Source: JBEBVQ01 sp037190845 (GTDB lineage Bacteria > Bacteroidota > Bacteroidia > Chitinophagales > Chitinophagaceae). From it: a stretch of 64,000 nucleotides of DNA. The stretch spans positions 1-64,000 of the forward strand of contig JBBCJI010000021.1 of NCBI GenBank assembly GCA_037190845.1, read 5' to 3'. The translations under genes were made by a program, and so were the position numbers. The notes below the pieces were generated by a model. It was not told the origin of the DNA. It searched no databases and saw nothing but the letters and a program-made list of their open reading frames with translations. This document shows positions 16,780-25,923 of the stretch, piece by piece (positions within the stretch are counted from its first letter, which is position 1; every line of letters starts with the position of its first letter).

Positions 16780-17550
16780 CTAGTCCACTCCCAGCTCCAG
16801 ATACACCGGGCAATGATCCGAGTGCTTGACATCCGGATAAATGGCCGCGTCTTTCAACGCTCCGCGCAAAGGTTCCGTTACGCTGATGTAATCAATGCGC
16901 CAGCCTTTATTTTGCGCCCGTACAGTCGGGAAACGCTGGCTCCACCAGGTATACTGGTGCGGATGGGGATTAAAAAAACGGAAGGTATCAATATATCCAT
17001 GCTCATAGAGCTTATCCATCCAGGCTCTTTCTTCGGGCAGGAAGCCGCTGCTTTTTTTATTCCCGGCAGGGTTATGAATGTCTATGGCTTTGTGTGCAAT
17101 ATTATAATCGCCGCAGATGATCAACTGCGATCGCTCTTTCCGTAATGCCTGTATGTATTCAAAAAACTCATCCAGCCATTGGTATTTGTATGCCTGGCGA
17201 ATATCGCCACTGGTGCCGCTCGGGAAATATGCGTTGATCAGCGTTATGTCACCGAAATCAACACGTATAACACGCCCCTCGGCATCGCTCTGCACAATAC
17301 CGTTACCGCAGTACACCGCATCCGGCTGGATACGGGTCAGGATCGCCACACCACTGTATCCTTTCTTTTCGGCGCAGTACCAGTATGTGTAGTAGCCCAG
17401 GCGCTCGATAGCCTCAAAATCCACCTGCTCTTTTTCCGCTTTTACCTCCTGCAGACAAATGACGTCTGCAGGGTCTGAAGCCAGCCAATCCATAAAACCC
17501 TTTTTGATGGCGCTACGGAGTCCGTTTACATTATAAGAGATAATGCGCAT
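16780..17550 (-). CDS. xth: Exodeoxyribonuclease III
   Basis: 256-residue endonuclease/exonuclease/phosphatase family enzyme (ExoA/Xth). The motifs visible are the N-terminal NVNGLRSA with the metal-binding Asn, LQEVKAE with catalytic Glu, GDYNIAHK, the WWSQR loop, RIDYIS and the C-terminal SDHCPV with the catalytic Asp-His. It cleaves DNA at abasic sites and degrades 3' ends in base excision repair. Full length for the family. It lies 40 nt downstream of the phosphohexomutase gene on the same strand. Confidence 0.95.
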   Translation of the reverse strand: MRIISYNVNGLRSAIKKGFMDWLASDPADVICLQEVKAEKEQVDFEAIERLGYYTYWYCAEKKGYSGVAILTRIQPDAVYCGNGIVQSDAEGRVIRVDFGDITLINAYFPSGTSGDIRQAYKYQWLDEFFEYIQALRKERSQLIICGDYNIAHKAIDIHNPAGNKKSSGFLPEERAWMDKLYEHGYIDTFRFFNPHPHQYTWWSQRFPTVRAQNKGWRIDYISVTEPLRGALKDAAIYPDVKHSDHCPVYLELGVD

Positions 17551-17590
17551 TCGCTGCTATTTAAAATATGGTAGTGGCTTCGAAGCCATT

Positions 17591-18994
17591 TTACAATATC
17601 GTTGCTTTCACATCTTCGAGGATATCCCGTGTTTCCTCTTTTGAATTCCCTTCGGCATATACGCGCAGCAAAGGCTCCGTACCCGATGCCCGCAACATGA
17701 TCCACCCGCCGTTATCCAGATGGTATTTAATACCGTCTATCGTTTCGATACGGTTGAAGGTATACTTACCAAAAGCAGGATAGCCATTGGCTGCAGCTTT
17801 TTCGATGATCGCGTTTTTCTTATCATTTTCAATATGCAGATCATCACGTTCATATACAAAGCGCCCTACTACTTCATAAACCTCCTCACACAACTGCTTC
17901 AGCGTCTTACCGGTCAGCGTCATAAATTCATATAGTGCCAGCCCGTCATAGATACCATCACGCTCCGGAATATGGCCTTTTACAGCAATACCGCCGCTTT
18001 CTTCACCTCCGGCAAGTACATCTTCCTGCGTCATGAGCTCACTGATGTATTTGAAGCCGATCGGCGTAACTGTCACCGGTAGTCCATAAGCTTCACACAG
18101 ACGCTTTACCCGGTCGGTAACGGAAAACGCTACCGCCACCTTGCCGTCCATTTTCTTATACTTATGCAGGTAATGTACCAGCAGGAGAATGATATGATGC
18201 GCATCCACAAAATTTCCGTCCTCATCATACAATCCGATACGGTCTGCATCTCCATCTGTTGCCAGGCCTATCTTCAGCTCAGGGCTGTTGCGGATCGTCT
18301 CTGCAAGCTCACGAAGATTTTTATCCAGCGGCTCCGGCGCCTGCCCGTGAAAGCCCGGGTTGTGATCGCAATGTATCAGCACGGCCGACGGAAGCAAACG
18401 GCGGATTACGTTTTGTCCGGCTCCGTACATCGCATCATAAGCCAGTTTATAAGGCGATTTATTCAGCGCATTAAAATCAAATTTCTCCCGGAGATAGTCT
18501 ACGTACGTATCTTCCAGGTCAACGTATTCCAGTAATCCCTGCGCTTCCCAATGTGCCAGCCCTTCTGCCGGAACCGTTACTTCATCCGGGATCAACGCCT
18601 CCACCGCCGCAATATCTGACGGACTGGAGGGGCCGCCATGTGCACCTTTCAGTTTATAACCGTTGTATGACGGAGGATTGTGTGAAGCCGTGATTACCAC
18701 CCCTTGCTGTGCCTGCAACTTCAACACCCCCAGCGATATCATGGGCGTGCTGATAAAACCTTTTGCAAGGATCACTTTTACACCGTGGGCACACAACACC
18801 TTAGTCACCATTTCCGTAAAAAGCGGACCACCGAAACGACAGTCATGCCCAACAACTACTGAAGGCGTTTTATGCCGTTCCAGCAACCAATCTGCCAGCC
18901 CCTTGCTGACACGGGCTACATTATATACCGTAAAATCCTGTGCAATGATGGCACGCCAGCCATCTGTTCCGAATTTGATCTTCTCTGTAGTCAT
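17591..18994 (-). CDS. Phosphoglucomutase/phosphomannomutase family protein
   Basis: 467 residues of the alpha-D-phosphohexomutase family. KFGTDGWRA near the N-terminus, the phosphoserine loop TASHNP with Ser104, the metal loop DGDADR (about 240), the sugar-binding GEESGG, and the phosphate-binding RASGTEP near the C-terminus are all present. It interconverts hexose 1- and 6-phosphates. The ATG at 18994 is preferred; the longer frame adds 23 residues without family features. A -7 box TACTTTTG on the minus strand is at 19063-19070, which gives a leader of about 60 nt. Confidence 0.92.
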   Translation of the reverse strand: MTTEKIKFGTDGWRAIIAQDFTVYNVARVSKGLADWLLERHKTPSVVVGHDCRFGGPLFTEMVTKVLCAHGVKVILAKGFISTPMISLGVLKLQAQQGVVITASHNPPSYNGYKLKGAHGGPSSPSDIAAVEALIPDEVTVPAEGLAHWEAQGLLEYVDLEDTYVDYLREKFDFNALNKSPYKLAYDAMYGAGQNVIRRLLPSAVLIHCDHNPGFHGQAPEPLDKNLRELAETIRNSPELKIGLATDGDADRIGLYDEDGNFVDAHHIILLLVHYLHKYKKMDGKVAVAFSVTDRVKRLCEAYGLPVTVTPIGFKYISELMTQEDVLAGGEESGGIAVKGHIPERDGIYDGLALYEFMTLTGKTLKQLCEEVYEVVGRFVYERDDLHIENDKKNAIIEKAAANGYPAFGKYTFNRIETIDGIKYHLDNGGWIMLRASGTEPLLRVYAEGNSKEETRDILEDVKATIL

Positions 18995-19125
18995 TGTTGA
19001 TTCTGTTAGCCGATTAGCGGGTGTGTCGATTAGTTTTTTTAACACATATTTATTGTGGCTCACAAAAGTAATAAACCTTTTGTACCATTGGATATCTTTA
19101 ATTTTACGCGAGCAAATCCAATACT

Positions 19126-20499
19126 ATGTCACAGGAAATGACATCTGTAAATCCTGCCACAGGAAAAGTAATCACACGATACAGTATTCATAACAATGCC
19201 TATGTCGAAAAAGCACTGAAGAGTGCTCACCGTGCTTTCGGAACATGGGGGAATCTGACATTTCGCGAACGCGGCCAAATCCTCCGGAAAATTGCCCGTA
19301 CAATAAGGGATCATAAAGAAAACCTGGCAATCCTGGCGACAAAGGAAATGGGTAAACCGATCGTACAAAGCCGGCAGGAATTGGAAAAATGCGCCACAAC
19401 ATTTGAATACTATGCAAAAAACGGAGCCGCTTACCTGAAAGATGAGGTAGTAGAAACGGATGCCCGCAAAAGTTACGTCAGCTTTCAGCCGCTTGGCGTA
19501 ATTCTGGCTGTAATGCCTTGGAACTTCCCGTATTGGCAGGTATTCCGCGCAATGGCGCCGGCGTTAATGGCAGGTAATACGATGCTTTTAAAGCACGCAT
19601 CCAATGTAAGCGGCTGTGCGCTTGCCATAGAAAAAATCATTAAAGCCGCAGGAGCACCCGCGGGAATATTCCAAACATTACTGCTCCCCTCCTCCGAAGT
19701 CGCAGATCTGATTGCCCGGCCGGAAATTGCCGCCGTCACTTTTACGGGTAGTACCGAAGCCGGACGAAAGATCGCTTCTGCAGCAGGCACTCACTTGAAA
19801 AAACAGGTACTGGAACTTGGCGGCAGTGATCCCTATATCATCCTGGAAGATGCAGACCTGGAGCACGCCATCGACATCTGTGTAAAAGGGCGGCTTGTAA
19901 ACACCGGCCAGAGTTGCGTAGCAGCCAAACGTTTTGTCGCCGTCAAGCCACTGAGAAAAGCTTTTGAATCCGGATTTACCAGCCGTATGCTGGCCACTAC
20001 ATATGGCGATCCTATGCAGCCGGAAAATCAGATCGGCCCTTTGGCACGAACAGATCTGCGCGATCAATTGCATGAACAGATGTTGAAGAGCATCGAAAAA
20101 GGGGCAAAATTGTTATGCGGCGGATTTATACCTGAAATGGATGGCGCTTATTATCCTCCCACTGTACTCACGAATGTAAGACCCGGCATGCCTGCCTATG
20201 ATGAAGAATTATTCGGGCCGGTGGCGGCGATCATCGAAGCGAAAAATGAACAGGATGCCATCCGCATTGCAAATGACAGCATTTACGGATTAGGAGGAGG
20301 TATTTTCTCCAAAAACAGGAAACGGGCAGAACAAATTGCAGCCAGGGAATTACAGGCTGGCAACTGTTTTGTAAATTCGTTTGTACATTCAGATCCACGC
20401 CTTCCTTTCGGGGGTATTAAGCAAAGCGGTTACGGCCGCGAGCTCGGCATCTTCGGCATCCGGGAATTTGTAAATATCAAAACGGTGTATATTCAGTAA
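19126..20499 (+). CDS. NAD(P)-dependent succinate-semialdehyde dehydrogenase family
   Basis: 457-residue aldehyde dehydrogenase of the short succinate-semialdehyde dehydrogenase type. MPWNFPYWQ (130-138), the cofactor-binding FTGSTEAG (206-213), the general base Glu230 in LELGGSDP, and the nucleophile Cys264 in GQSCVA are visible. It oxidises succinate semialdehyde or related aldehydes to the acid with NAD(P)H formation. It is divergent from the phosphohexomutase. A palindromic repeat follows the stop. Confidence 0.92.
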   Translation: MSQEMTSVNPATGKVITRYSIHNNAYVEKALKSAHRAFGTWGNLTFRERGQILRKIARTIRDHKENLAILATKEMGKPIVQSRQELEKCATTFEYYAKNGAAYLKDEVVETDARKSYVSFQPLGVILAVMPWNFPYWQVFRAMAPALMAGNTMLLKHASNVSGCALAIEKIIKAAGAPAGIFQTLLLPSSEVADLIARPEIAAVTFTGSTEAGRKIASAAGTHLKKQVLELGGSDPYIILEDADLEHAIDICVKGRLVNTGQSCVAAKRFVAVKPLRKAFESGFTSRMLATTYGDPMQPENQIGPLARTDLRDQLHEQMLKSIEKGAKLLCGGFIPEMDGAYYPPTVLTNVRPGMPAYDEELFGPVAAIIEAKNEQDAIRIANDSIYGLGGGIFSKNRKRAEQIAARELQAGNCFVNSFVHSDPRLPFGGIKQSGYGRELGIFGIREFVNIKTVYIQ

Positions 20500-20507
20500 A
20501 TAATTTT

Positions 20508-20571
20508 GATGTGCTGGATGTGCTAAAAGAAGATAAACACATCTGCCACATCGCTCACATCCAAACACATC
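20508..20571. repeat. GATGTG/CACATC palindromic repeat, copy A
   Basis: The run contains GATGTGCTGGATGTG on the left and CACATC...CACATCC...CACATC on the right, forming an imperfect hairpin between the dehydrogenase and SGNH hydrolase genes. The same building blocks occur at 21191-21262 and 58906-58964. Confidence 0.55.
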
Positions 20572-20573
20572 TT

Positions 20574-21188
20574 ATGTACACATACTTAGCCCTGGGTGAT
20601 TCCTATACGATCGGCGAACAAGTCCGGATGGAAGATAACTTTCCGCATCAGCTTGTCCGGCTGTTGCAGGAGGAGCATATTGAAACAGCCGCCCCCGTCA
20701 TTATCGCACAAACGGGATGGACAACTGACGAACTGGCTGCGGCAATCCGCGAGCATAACATCCGGGAGGAGTTTTCCTTCGTCACACTGCTGATCGGCGT
20801 CAACAATCAGTACCGCGGGCGGGCGGTGGATAATTATGCATCAGAACTTACAGACCTCCTGAACCAGGCTATTGCATTCGCAGGTGGAAAAGCGAATCAT
20901 GTATTTGTACTGTCAATCCCCGACTGGGCTGCCACACCGTTCGCCATCACAGAAGGCAAAGACATTGAAAAGGCAGCAAAGGAAATAGACGAGTACAACG
21001 ATACATGTAAAGGCATCGCTACCGGTGCGGGCTGCCATTACCTCTACATTACAGACAGTACAAGAGAAAATGCCGGAAATACAGGTTTCCTGACGACAGA
21101 CAACCTGCATCCGTCTGCCATGGAATATGCGATATGGGCGGAACGGCTGACGCCGGTGGTTGCAGAGGCATTAAAATCATCAAATTAA
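20574..21188 (+). CDS. SGNH/GDSL hydrolase family protein
   Basis: 204 residues. The GDSYT block near the N-terminus carries the nucleophile Ser10, GVNNQYRG provides the Gly and Asn oxyanion residues, and DNLHPS near the C-terminus supplies the catalytic Asp and His. These are blocks I, III and V of the SGNH fold, an esterase or lipase type. No signal peptide is seen. I chose the ATG at 20574; the open frame upstream is made of the repeat element. Substrate unknown. Confidence 0.88.
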   Translation: MYTYLALGDSYTIGEQVRMEDNFPHQLVRLLQEEHIETAAPVIIAQTGWTTDELAAAIREHNIREEFSFVTLLIGVNNQYRGRAVDNYASELTDLLNQAIAFAGGKANHVFVLSIPDWAATPFAITEGKDIEKAAKEIDEYNDTCKGIATGAGCHYLYITDSTRENAGNTGFLTTDNLHPSAMEYAIWAERLTPVVAEALKSSN

Positions 21189-21190
21189 CA

Positions 21191-21262
21191 GGTGTACCAG
21201 ATGTGACAGATGTGTTGGATGTGGGAAATGTGATAACACATCTGTCACATTCCACACATTCC
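21191..21262. repeat. GATGTG/CACATC palindromic repeat, copy B
   Basis: A left run containing ATGTGTTGGATGTGGG and a right run with ACACATC..CACATTCCACACATTCC fold back imperfectly. The left run is identical over at least 20 bases to that of copy C near 58906. It lies between convergent genes and could act as a transcription end. Confidence 0.6.
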
Positions 21263-21269
21263 TTCCCAT

Positions 21270-21605
21270 CTAACTGATACGCGTACGATCAGGCGTACTT
21301 TTCTTTTTAGCGGCCTGGAGCTGGGTCTTGCGGATACTTAGCCGGTTTTTGGCGGCTTCAAGCGCCTTCAGCACGGCATCTTCGAATATGGAAGAGCTGG
21401 TTTTTACATATTCATCTTTACCGGGGATGCGTATATTAACCGTGCAATTCACCACTTCTTTTGTTTTTTTCACCTCGTTCAGCAAGGTTACTTCTACCTC
21501 CTGAATGTCTTTATAAAACCGGTCCAGATTCCCGAGCTTCTCTTTTACAAACGTTTTCAATGAAGGACTGGCCTTGAAGCCTGGTGTTTCGATACGGAAT
21601 TTCAT
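21270..21605 (-). CDS. raiA: Ribosome hibernation promoting factor (short HPF/RaiA)
   Basis: 111 residues with the HPF/RaiA beta-alpha fold: an N-terminal MKFRIETPGF strand, the helix SLKTFVKEKLGNLDRF, the strand block EVEVTLLNE..., and the helix FEDAVLKALEAAKNRL. It has the short form without the C-terminal dimerisation domain. By family it binds the 30S subunit between head and body, and stabilises inactive 70S or 100S ribosomes during slow growth. A minus-strand -7 box TACCTTTG at 21643-21650 gives a leader of about 30 nt. Confidence 0.9.
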   Translation of the reverse strand: MKFRIETPGFKASPSLKTFVKEKLGNLDRFYKDIQEVEVTLLNEVKKTKEVVNCTVNIRIPGKDEYVKTSSSIFEDAVLKALEAAKNRLSIRKTQLQAAKKKSTPDRTRIS

Positions 21606-21642
21606 ATTATAGTTAAATTTAATTCTATAAAAACAAATATAA

Positions 21643-21650
21643 CAAAGGTA
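21643..21650 (-). promoter_or_regulatory. -7 box for the hibernation factor gene
   Basis: TACCTTTG on the minus strand, an exact TAnnTTTG match, 38 nt before the ATG at 21605. A good -33 TTTG is not at the expected spacing. A second -7-like box TATATTTG lies at 21634-21641. Confidence 0.4.
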
Positions 21651-21686
21651 TTAAATATGGAAAGGGGGATGACACAGATTTACGTA

Positions 21687-22628
21687 TCACACAAGCGTCG
21701 CCTCCTGCTCTTGTTTCCAAAGGCGACGCCCTTCTCCGGAAATCACATGTCTTTCACTGTGGTAAGACGAACGGACCAGCGGACCACTTTCCACGTAATC
21801 AAGCCCCATCTCATATCCTTTTTCCCGGAAAAAAGCAAACTCATCCGGGTGTACAAAACGCACTACGGGCAGGTGTTTCTGTGTTGGCTGCAGGTATTGA
21901 CCAAGTGTCACGACATCGCATCCGTTATCTGCCAGATCCTGCAATGACTGCAAAACTTCTTCTTTCGTTTCCCCAAGGCCAAGCATGATACCACTTTTGG
22001 TACGCATACCTCCATCTTTCAGCCGGCGGATCACCTCCAGACTGCGGTGATACTTAGCCTGGATCCGCACCTTACGGGTGAGCCGTTCCACCGTTTCCAG
22101 ATTATGAGAAACCACTTCAGGCGCTACGTCTATGATCCGCTGCAGGTTATCCCATTGTCCTTTAAAGTCAGGTATTAATGTTTCCAGCGTGGTCTCCGGG
22201 TTAAGGGCACGTACCGCCCTAATCGTGTTGGCCCATATGATGGATCCGCCATCTTTAAGCTCATCCCGGTCTACCGAAGTAAGCACAGCATGCTTTACCT
22301 TCATCAGGTAAATAGCTTCCGCAACACGCTGGGGTTCATCCCAGTCAACCGGTTCAGGACGTCCGGTAGCCACGGCGCAAAAGCCGCAGGAACGCGTGCA
22401 GATATTACCGAGGATCATAAACGTAGCTGTACCTTCGCCCCAGCATTCCCCCATATTGGGACAATTGCCGCTTTCGCAGATCGTGTGCAGCTTATGCGTA
22501 TCTACAAGCGAACGTACATGGCGGTAGCTTTCCCCGATCGGCAGCTTCACCCGCAGCCAGTTGGGCTTTTTTACCCGGCTTTCCGCCGGATTGTTTTCTA
22601 TACTGCTGATTACTGGTAATTCCTGCAT
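21687..22628 (-). CDS. lipA: Lipoyl synthase
   Basis: 313 residues. It has both 4Fe-4S cluster signatures: the auxiliary one with Cys51, Cys56 and Cys62 (CESGNCPNMGEC), and the radical-SAM one with Cys77, Cys81 and Cys84 (CTRSCGFC). The C-terminal RSSYHSE segment supplies the conserved auxiliary-cluster Ser. It inserts two sulfur atoms into protein-bound octanoate, the last step of lipoate biosynthesis. The start at 22628 begins MQELPV; the extra upstream residues of the longer frame are not family-like. A gene for a beta-barrel protein lies 20 nt upstream in the same orientation. Confidence 0.97.
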   Translation of the reverse strand: MQELPVISSIENNPAESRVKKPNWLRVKLPIGESYRHVRSLVDTHKLHTICESGNCPNMGECWGEGTATFMILGNICTRSCGFCAVATGRPEPVDWDEPQRVAEAIYLMKVKHAVLTSVDRDELKDGGSIIWANTIRAVRALNPETTLETLIPDFKGQWDNLQRIIDVAPEVVSHNLETVERLTRKVRIQAKYHRSLEVIRRLKDGGMRTKSGIMLGLGETKEEVLQSLQDLADNGCDVVTLGQYLQPTQKHLPVVRFVHPDEFAFFREKGYEMGLDYVESGPLVRSSYHSERHVISGEGRRLWKQEQEATLV

Positions 22629-22648
22629 AATGGCGCAAATTACATTGC

Positions 22649-23494
22649 TCACCAACGTTTCCCAAATTGAAAACCGGCAAACAAGTTGAAGTTATAAGGT
22701 ACATGATTCTGATTGGCCACTATTTCAATCTTTTGTGTATAAACTTCCGCATTCATACCTAAAGAAACAGCCAGCACCGTTTTCTTCCCGGGAGCAAAAT
22801 CGAAATGTAATCCCGTACGTACCTGCAAACCGGGTACAAACTTTATTTCGCCCAGACCTTTGCTGAATCCTGCACCGCCGATCACAAGCCGTTCATTCAG
22901 GAAAGCACCTCCCGTAGAATCAGTATATTTTATTATTTCCCGCCGGGCAGTACCTCCACCCTGTGGCACATAAGCCTCTACATAATAAGGCTTCAATAAA
23001 CCCAATGCCAGCCCCCCTGCTCCAAACCAATGGACAGAAACCGTACCCGGCTCCGGCTTACCGGCAATCATCTTCCGGAATCCATAACCAAGTTTCAGAC
23101 TGTAAAAATTATTTACCTTGCCAAAGATGTAAGGTCTGATACGTTCGCCAGAACTGACACCCTGCTGGTCATTACTCTGCTTCAGCTCTTTCGGATGCTT
23201 TATTTCACTTAATTCGATCTGCACGATCTTCAGGTTGTAAAACAAATCACTTTCCCGCTCACCCTTTTCCTTCACCCATCCTTTATCGACAAAAACACTC
23301 CACCCGTTGGTATTTAAACGAATCCCCCCGCTCAGCTCTGTGCGAATCGGCTTAGGCTTTTTAACAACCGGACGGGGAACCGGCCGTGGCGGTGTGACTG
23401 TGTCCTTCGTGACATTACCATTGCCGGCATACTGAGCAGCCGACGTACCCGCCAGTCCCATCAACAATATCACCCCCACCCAAATTCGCCTCAT
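22649..23494 (-). CDS. Secreted outer membrane beta-barrel-like protein
   Basis: 281 residues. A signal peptide (1-20, ending GTSAAQ) is followed by a Pro/Lys-rich linker (33-50) and alternating strands such as LSGGIRLNTNGWSVFVDKGW, with a C-terminal aromatic ending FQFGKRW as seen in outer membrane barrels. I do not recognise a named family; similar hypothetical proteins sit beside lipA in Bacteroidota. It is predicted to be in the outer membrane. Function unknown. Confidence 0.7.
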   Translation of the reverse strand: MRRIWVGVILLMGLAGTSAAQYAGNGNVTKDTVTPPRPVPRPVVKKPKPIRTELSGGIRLNTNGWSVFVDKGWVKEKGERESDLFYNLKIVQIELSEIKHPKELKQSNDQQGVSSGERIRPYIFGKVNNFYSLKLGYGFRKMIAGKPEPGTVSVHWFGAGGLALGLLKPYYVEAYVPQGGGTARREIIKYTDSTGGAFLNERLVIGGAGFSKGLGEIKFVPGLQVRTGLHFDFAPGKKTVLAVSLGMNAEVYTQKIEIVANQNHVPYNFNLFAGFQFGKRW

Positions 23495-23581
23495 GAGAAA
23501 AATTAGAATTAAATTACGCTAAATTAATCAAAACAATGGCGCTGCAACACATATAATCATGCCATACACAATCATTTAACA

Positions 23582-23598
23582 TACAGGTATTCCCTGTA
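23582..23598. promoter_or_regulatory. Operator-like inverted repeat upstream of the OsmC gene
   Basis: TACAGG-N5-CCTGTA, perfect 6-bp arms, ends 21 nt before the OsmC start codon. It could be bound by a MarR/OhrR-like regulator, as is common for osmC/ohr genes, but none is encoded nearby. Confidence 0.35.
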
Positions 23599-23619
23599 AA
23601 TTTACAAAAAATCACGTCC

Positions 23620-24027
23620 ATGACCTCAAAAGTAATATACAAAGGCGATTTGAGAACTGCAGCCACACACCTGAAATCAGACACGATCATCGAAACCGAC
23701 GCACCTACGGACAACCAGGGCAAAGGCGAACGCTTTTCGCCCACTGACCTGGTAGCCACTGCGCTTGCCTCCTGTATGGCTACGATCATGGGCATTTATG
23801 CCCGTACCCATGAACTATCCATAGATGGTGCTTATATGGAGGTAGAAAAGATTATGACGCCACCACCGCGAAAAATCGGAGAAATAAAGGTGGATCTTTT
23901 TTTTCCGATTGAAAATAAATACAGCACAAAACAAAAAACGGCACTGGAGCACGCTGCGCTCACCTGCCCCGTATACCTGAGCCTGCATCCCGATATTAAA
24001 AAGACGGTTGTTTTTCACTGGGATTGA
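23620..24027 (+). CDS. OsmC family peroxiredoxin-like protein
   Basis: 135 residues with the OsmC fold. The peroxidatic Cys52 lies in ALASCMATIMG and the resolving Cys116 in HAALTCPVYLSLHP. The family reduces organic hydroperoxides through a two-cysteine mechanism, usually with lipoylated proteins as electron donors, and the proximity of lipA is suggestive. It is cytosolic, full length, and has an operator-like inverted repeat upstream. Confidence 0.9.
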   Translation: MTSKVIYKGDLRTAATHLKSDTIIETDAPTDNQGKGERFSPTDLVATALASCMATIMGIYARTHELSIDGAYMEVEKIMTPPPRKIGEIKVDLFFPIENKYSTKQKTALEHAALTCPVYLSLHPDIKKTVVFHWD

Positions 24028-24131
24028 TTACCGGCACACTTTTTATACGCCATAACCCGGCATTAGCTGATTGTGCGTGAGAGATCGTGTCGCCAGCTAC
24101 TGCCATACTACACTCACACAACATAACCTTT

Positions 24132-25259
24132 ATGAAAGACACCCCCCGGAACAACGATCAGGCAATAAAACTGGCGGCCAACCTGATATCATTATCATTG
24201 ATTATCACAATCCTCTACACGCTCCAGTCCGTACTGGTGCCGCTCATGTTTTCTATTATCATTGCGATCTTGCTGTATCCTGTAGCACGCTTCCTGGAGC
24301 GAGTCCGGCTGGGTAAAGCCTTTGCCTCTATACTTGCCGTTATTCTCGGAGCTATTATCATGTTCGCCTTGCTATGGTTTATCGTACACCAGGTGATCGT
24401 TATCGGGACAAACGGAACAGATCTTCAATCCAAATTCCTATCTATTTTCGATACCATCCAGCAATGGATCACACAGCAATTCGGCATTCAGCCCAACGAA
24501 CAAATGGAACGGCTGAAACAGCAGGCTAACGATTTAGTTGCCAATGCAGGGTCTTATCTGTCTGCCGCGTTCGGCTCTTTGGGAGGAATATTGGGCGGCG
24601 CTGTGCTGGTCCCTATTTTTTCCTTTTTCCTGCTGTATTACCGGGTATTCTTCCGGGAATTTTTCTTCCGTGCATTTAACAGTACGCCCCATGAAAAAGT
24701 GCACCAGACGTTAAATAAAATTTACGATGTGGTACAAAGTTATCTGGTGGGATTGGTAACGGTAATGGGTATTGTTGCGATCCTGAACAGCATAGGATTG
24801 TGGGTGATGGGCATTGAATATGCATGGTTCTTCGGGACACTGGCATCCCTGCTGATGCTACTCCCATACATCGGGATCGCTATCGGCTCCATTCTACCCG
24901 CCATTTTTGCACTGGCTACGAAAGACAGTTACTGGTATGCTATTGGAGTGATTGTCTGGTTCCAGGTTGTGCAATTCCTGGAAGCGAATATTATCACGCC
25001 CAATATCGTAGGTAGTAAAGTAAGCATCAACCCGCTTATGGCAATTATCTCCATTCTACTGGGGGGTATGCTTTTCGGCCTGGCAGGGTTGATCCTGGCA
25101 TTACCGATCGTTGCCACAATCAAAGTCATTTTCGACACGGCGCCGGCCACACAGGCCTTTGGCTTCCTGATAGGCGAACCTGAAAAGCATCATCTGAAAC
25201 GGTTTTCACTCAAAACCCTTAAAAAACGGTGGAAGCTGGATGATGATACCAAAAGTTGA
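24132..25259 (+). CDS. AI-2E family transporter
   Basis: 375-residue inner-membrane protein of the AI-2E/PerM family. Two N-terminal helices, then a helical soluble region with a long amphipathic stretch (about 100-155), then about six helices, and a Lys/Arg-rich cytosolic C-terminus. The conserved GSILPAIFAL region and the NIITPNIVGSKVSINPL segment (P..VG..V..hP) are family hallmarks. Members have been linked to export of autoinducer-2 or to Na+(Li+)/H+ antiport; the substrate is uncertain. The ATG at 24132 starts MKDTPRNND. Confidence 0.88.
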   Translation: MKDTPRNNDQAIKLAANLISLSLIITILYTLQSVLVPLMFSIIIAILLYPVARFLERVRLGKAFASILAVILGAIIMFALLWFIVHQVIVIGTNGTDLQSKFLSIFDTIQQWITQQFGIQPNEQMERLKQQANDLVANAGSYLSAAFGSLGGILGGAVLVPIFSFFLLYYRVFFREFFFRAFNSTPHEKVHQTLNKIYDVVQSYLVGLVTVMGIVAILNSIGLWVMGIEYAWFFGTLASLLMLLPYIGIAIGSILPAIFALATKDSYWYAIGVIVWFQVVQFLEANIITPNIVGSKVSINPLMAIISILLGGMLFGLAGLILALPIVATIKVIFDTAPATQAFGFLIGEPEKHHLKRFSLKTLKKRWKLDDDTKS

Positions 25260-25307
25260 TTTATCACCATTAATGCCCCATTTGTTCATTTATCCGGAAA
25301 TACCAGG

Positions 25308-25742
25308 TCAATGAATCGGTTCGGGGTAAAAGCTGGCAAGCGGATGATCCTCCTGCATCAGCAGCAGCGAATCATCAGATGCGCGGTATTCATTGGCTTG
25401 ACCAAGCACATGCATAAAATAATTTTCCACCGGCGCATGGTTACACCACATTTTCGTAGCCGCTACGGGTCCCATTTCCAATGATTGTCCATGTATCCGG
25501 TAGCTGCCACGGAATCCGTTACATCCGGCAAAACCGGTAACCTGCAGACTATCTTTCTCAAAAAGCAGATAGATGTTCTTCTCCGGCCTGTTGAATACGG
25601 TATCGGTAAAACCGGCCAATATCCAGCGTTTACCATGGATGGCCGTCGTTGTGTTTTGATTATGATGTTGCTGCTTGGTCGTGTTACACGCCATTGCAAA
25701 CAACATGCCGGGGAACAATAATAATAACAGGTGTAGTTTCAT
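25308..25742 (-). CDS. META domain lipoprotein (HslJ-like)
   Basis: 144 residues. The signal peptide has a lipobox MLFAMAC with Cys19 as the lipidated residue. The rest is a META domain with WILAG, FAGCNGFRGSY (about 74-84) and MGPVAATKMWC, the usual HslJ pattern. It is predicted to sit in the outer membrane or periplasm. HslJ-like proteins are linked to heat and novobiocin tolerance in other bacteria; the molecular role is not known. Confidence 0.85.
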   Translation of the reverse strand: MKLHLLLLLFPGMLFAMACNTTKQQHHNQNTTTAIHGKRWILAGFTDTVFNRPEKNIYLLFEKDSLQVTGFAGCNGFRGSYRIHGQSLEMGPVAATKMWCNHAPVENYFMHVLGQANEYRASDDSLLLMQEDHPLASFYPEPIH

Positions 25743-25923
25743 AATAATCGGATCTACAAATTAAATGTACGGATAAAAATACAACCGTCGCCGTATCGCA
25801 AAAATGCCCTGCGTCTTATATAAGTCATAGTTACATCTGGAAAATGCCTACTCCTAATCCTCTACCGGCTCTCCCAAACGTTTTTCGCGTATCAATGCAG
25901 AAACCCACTGATACATGCTGACG

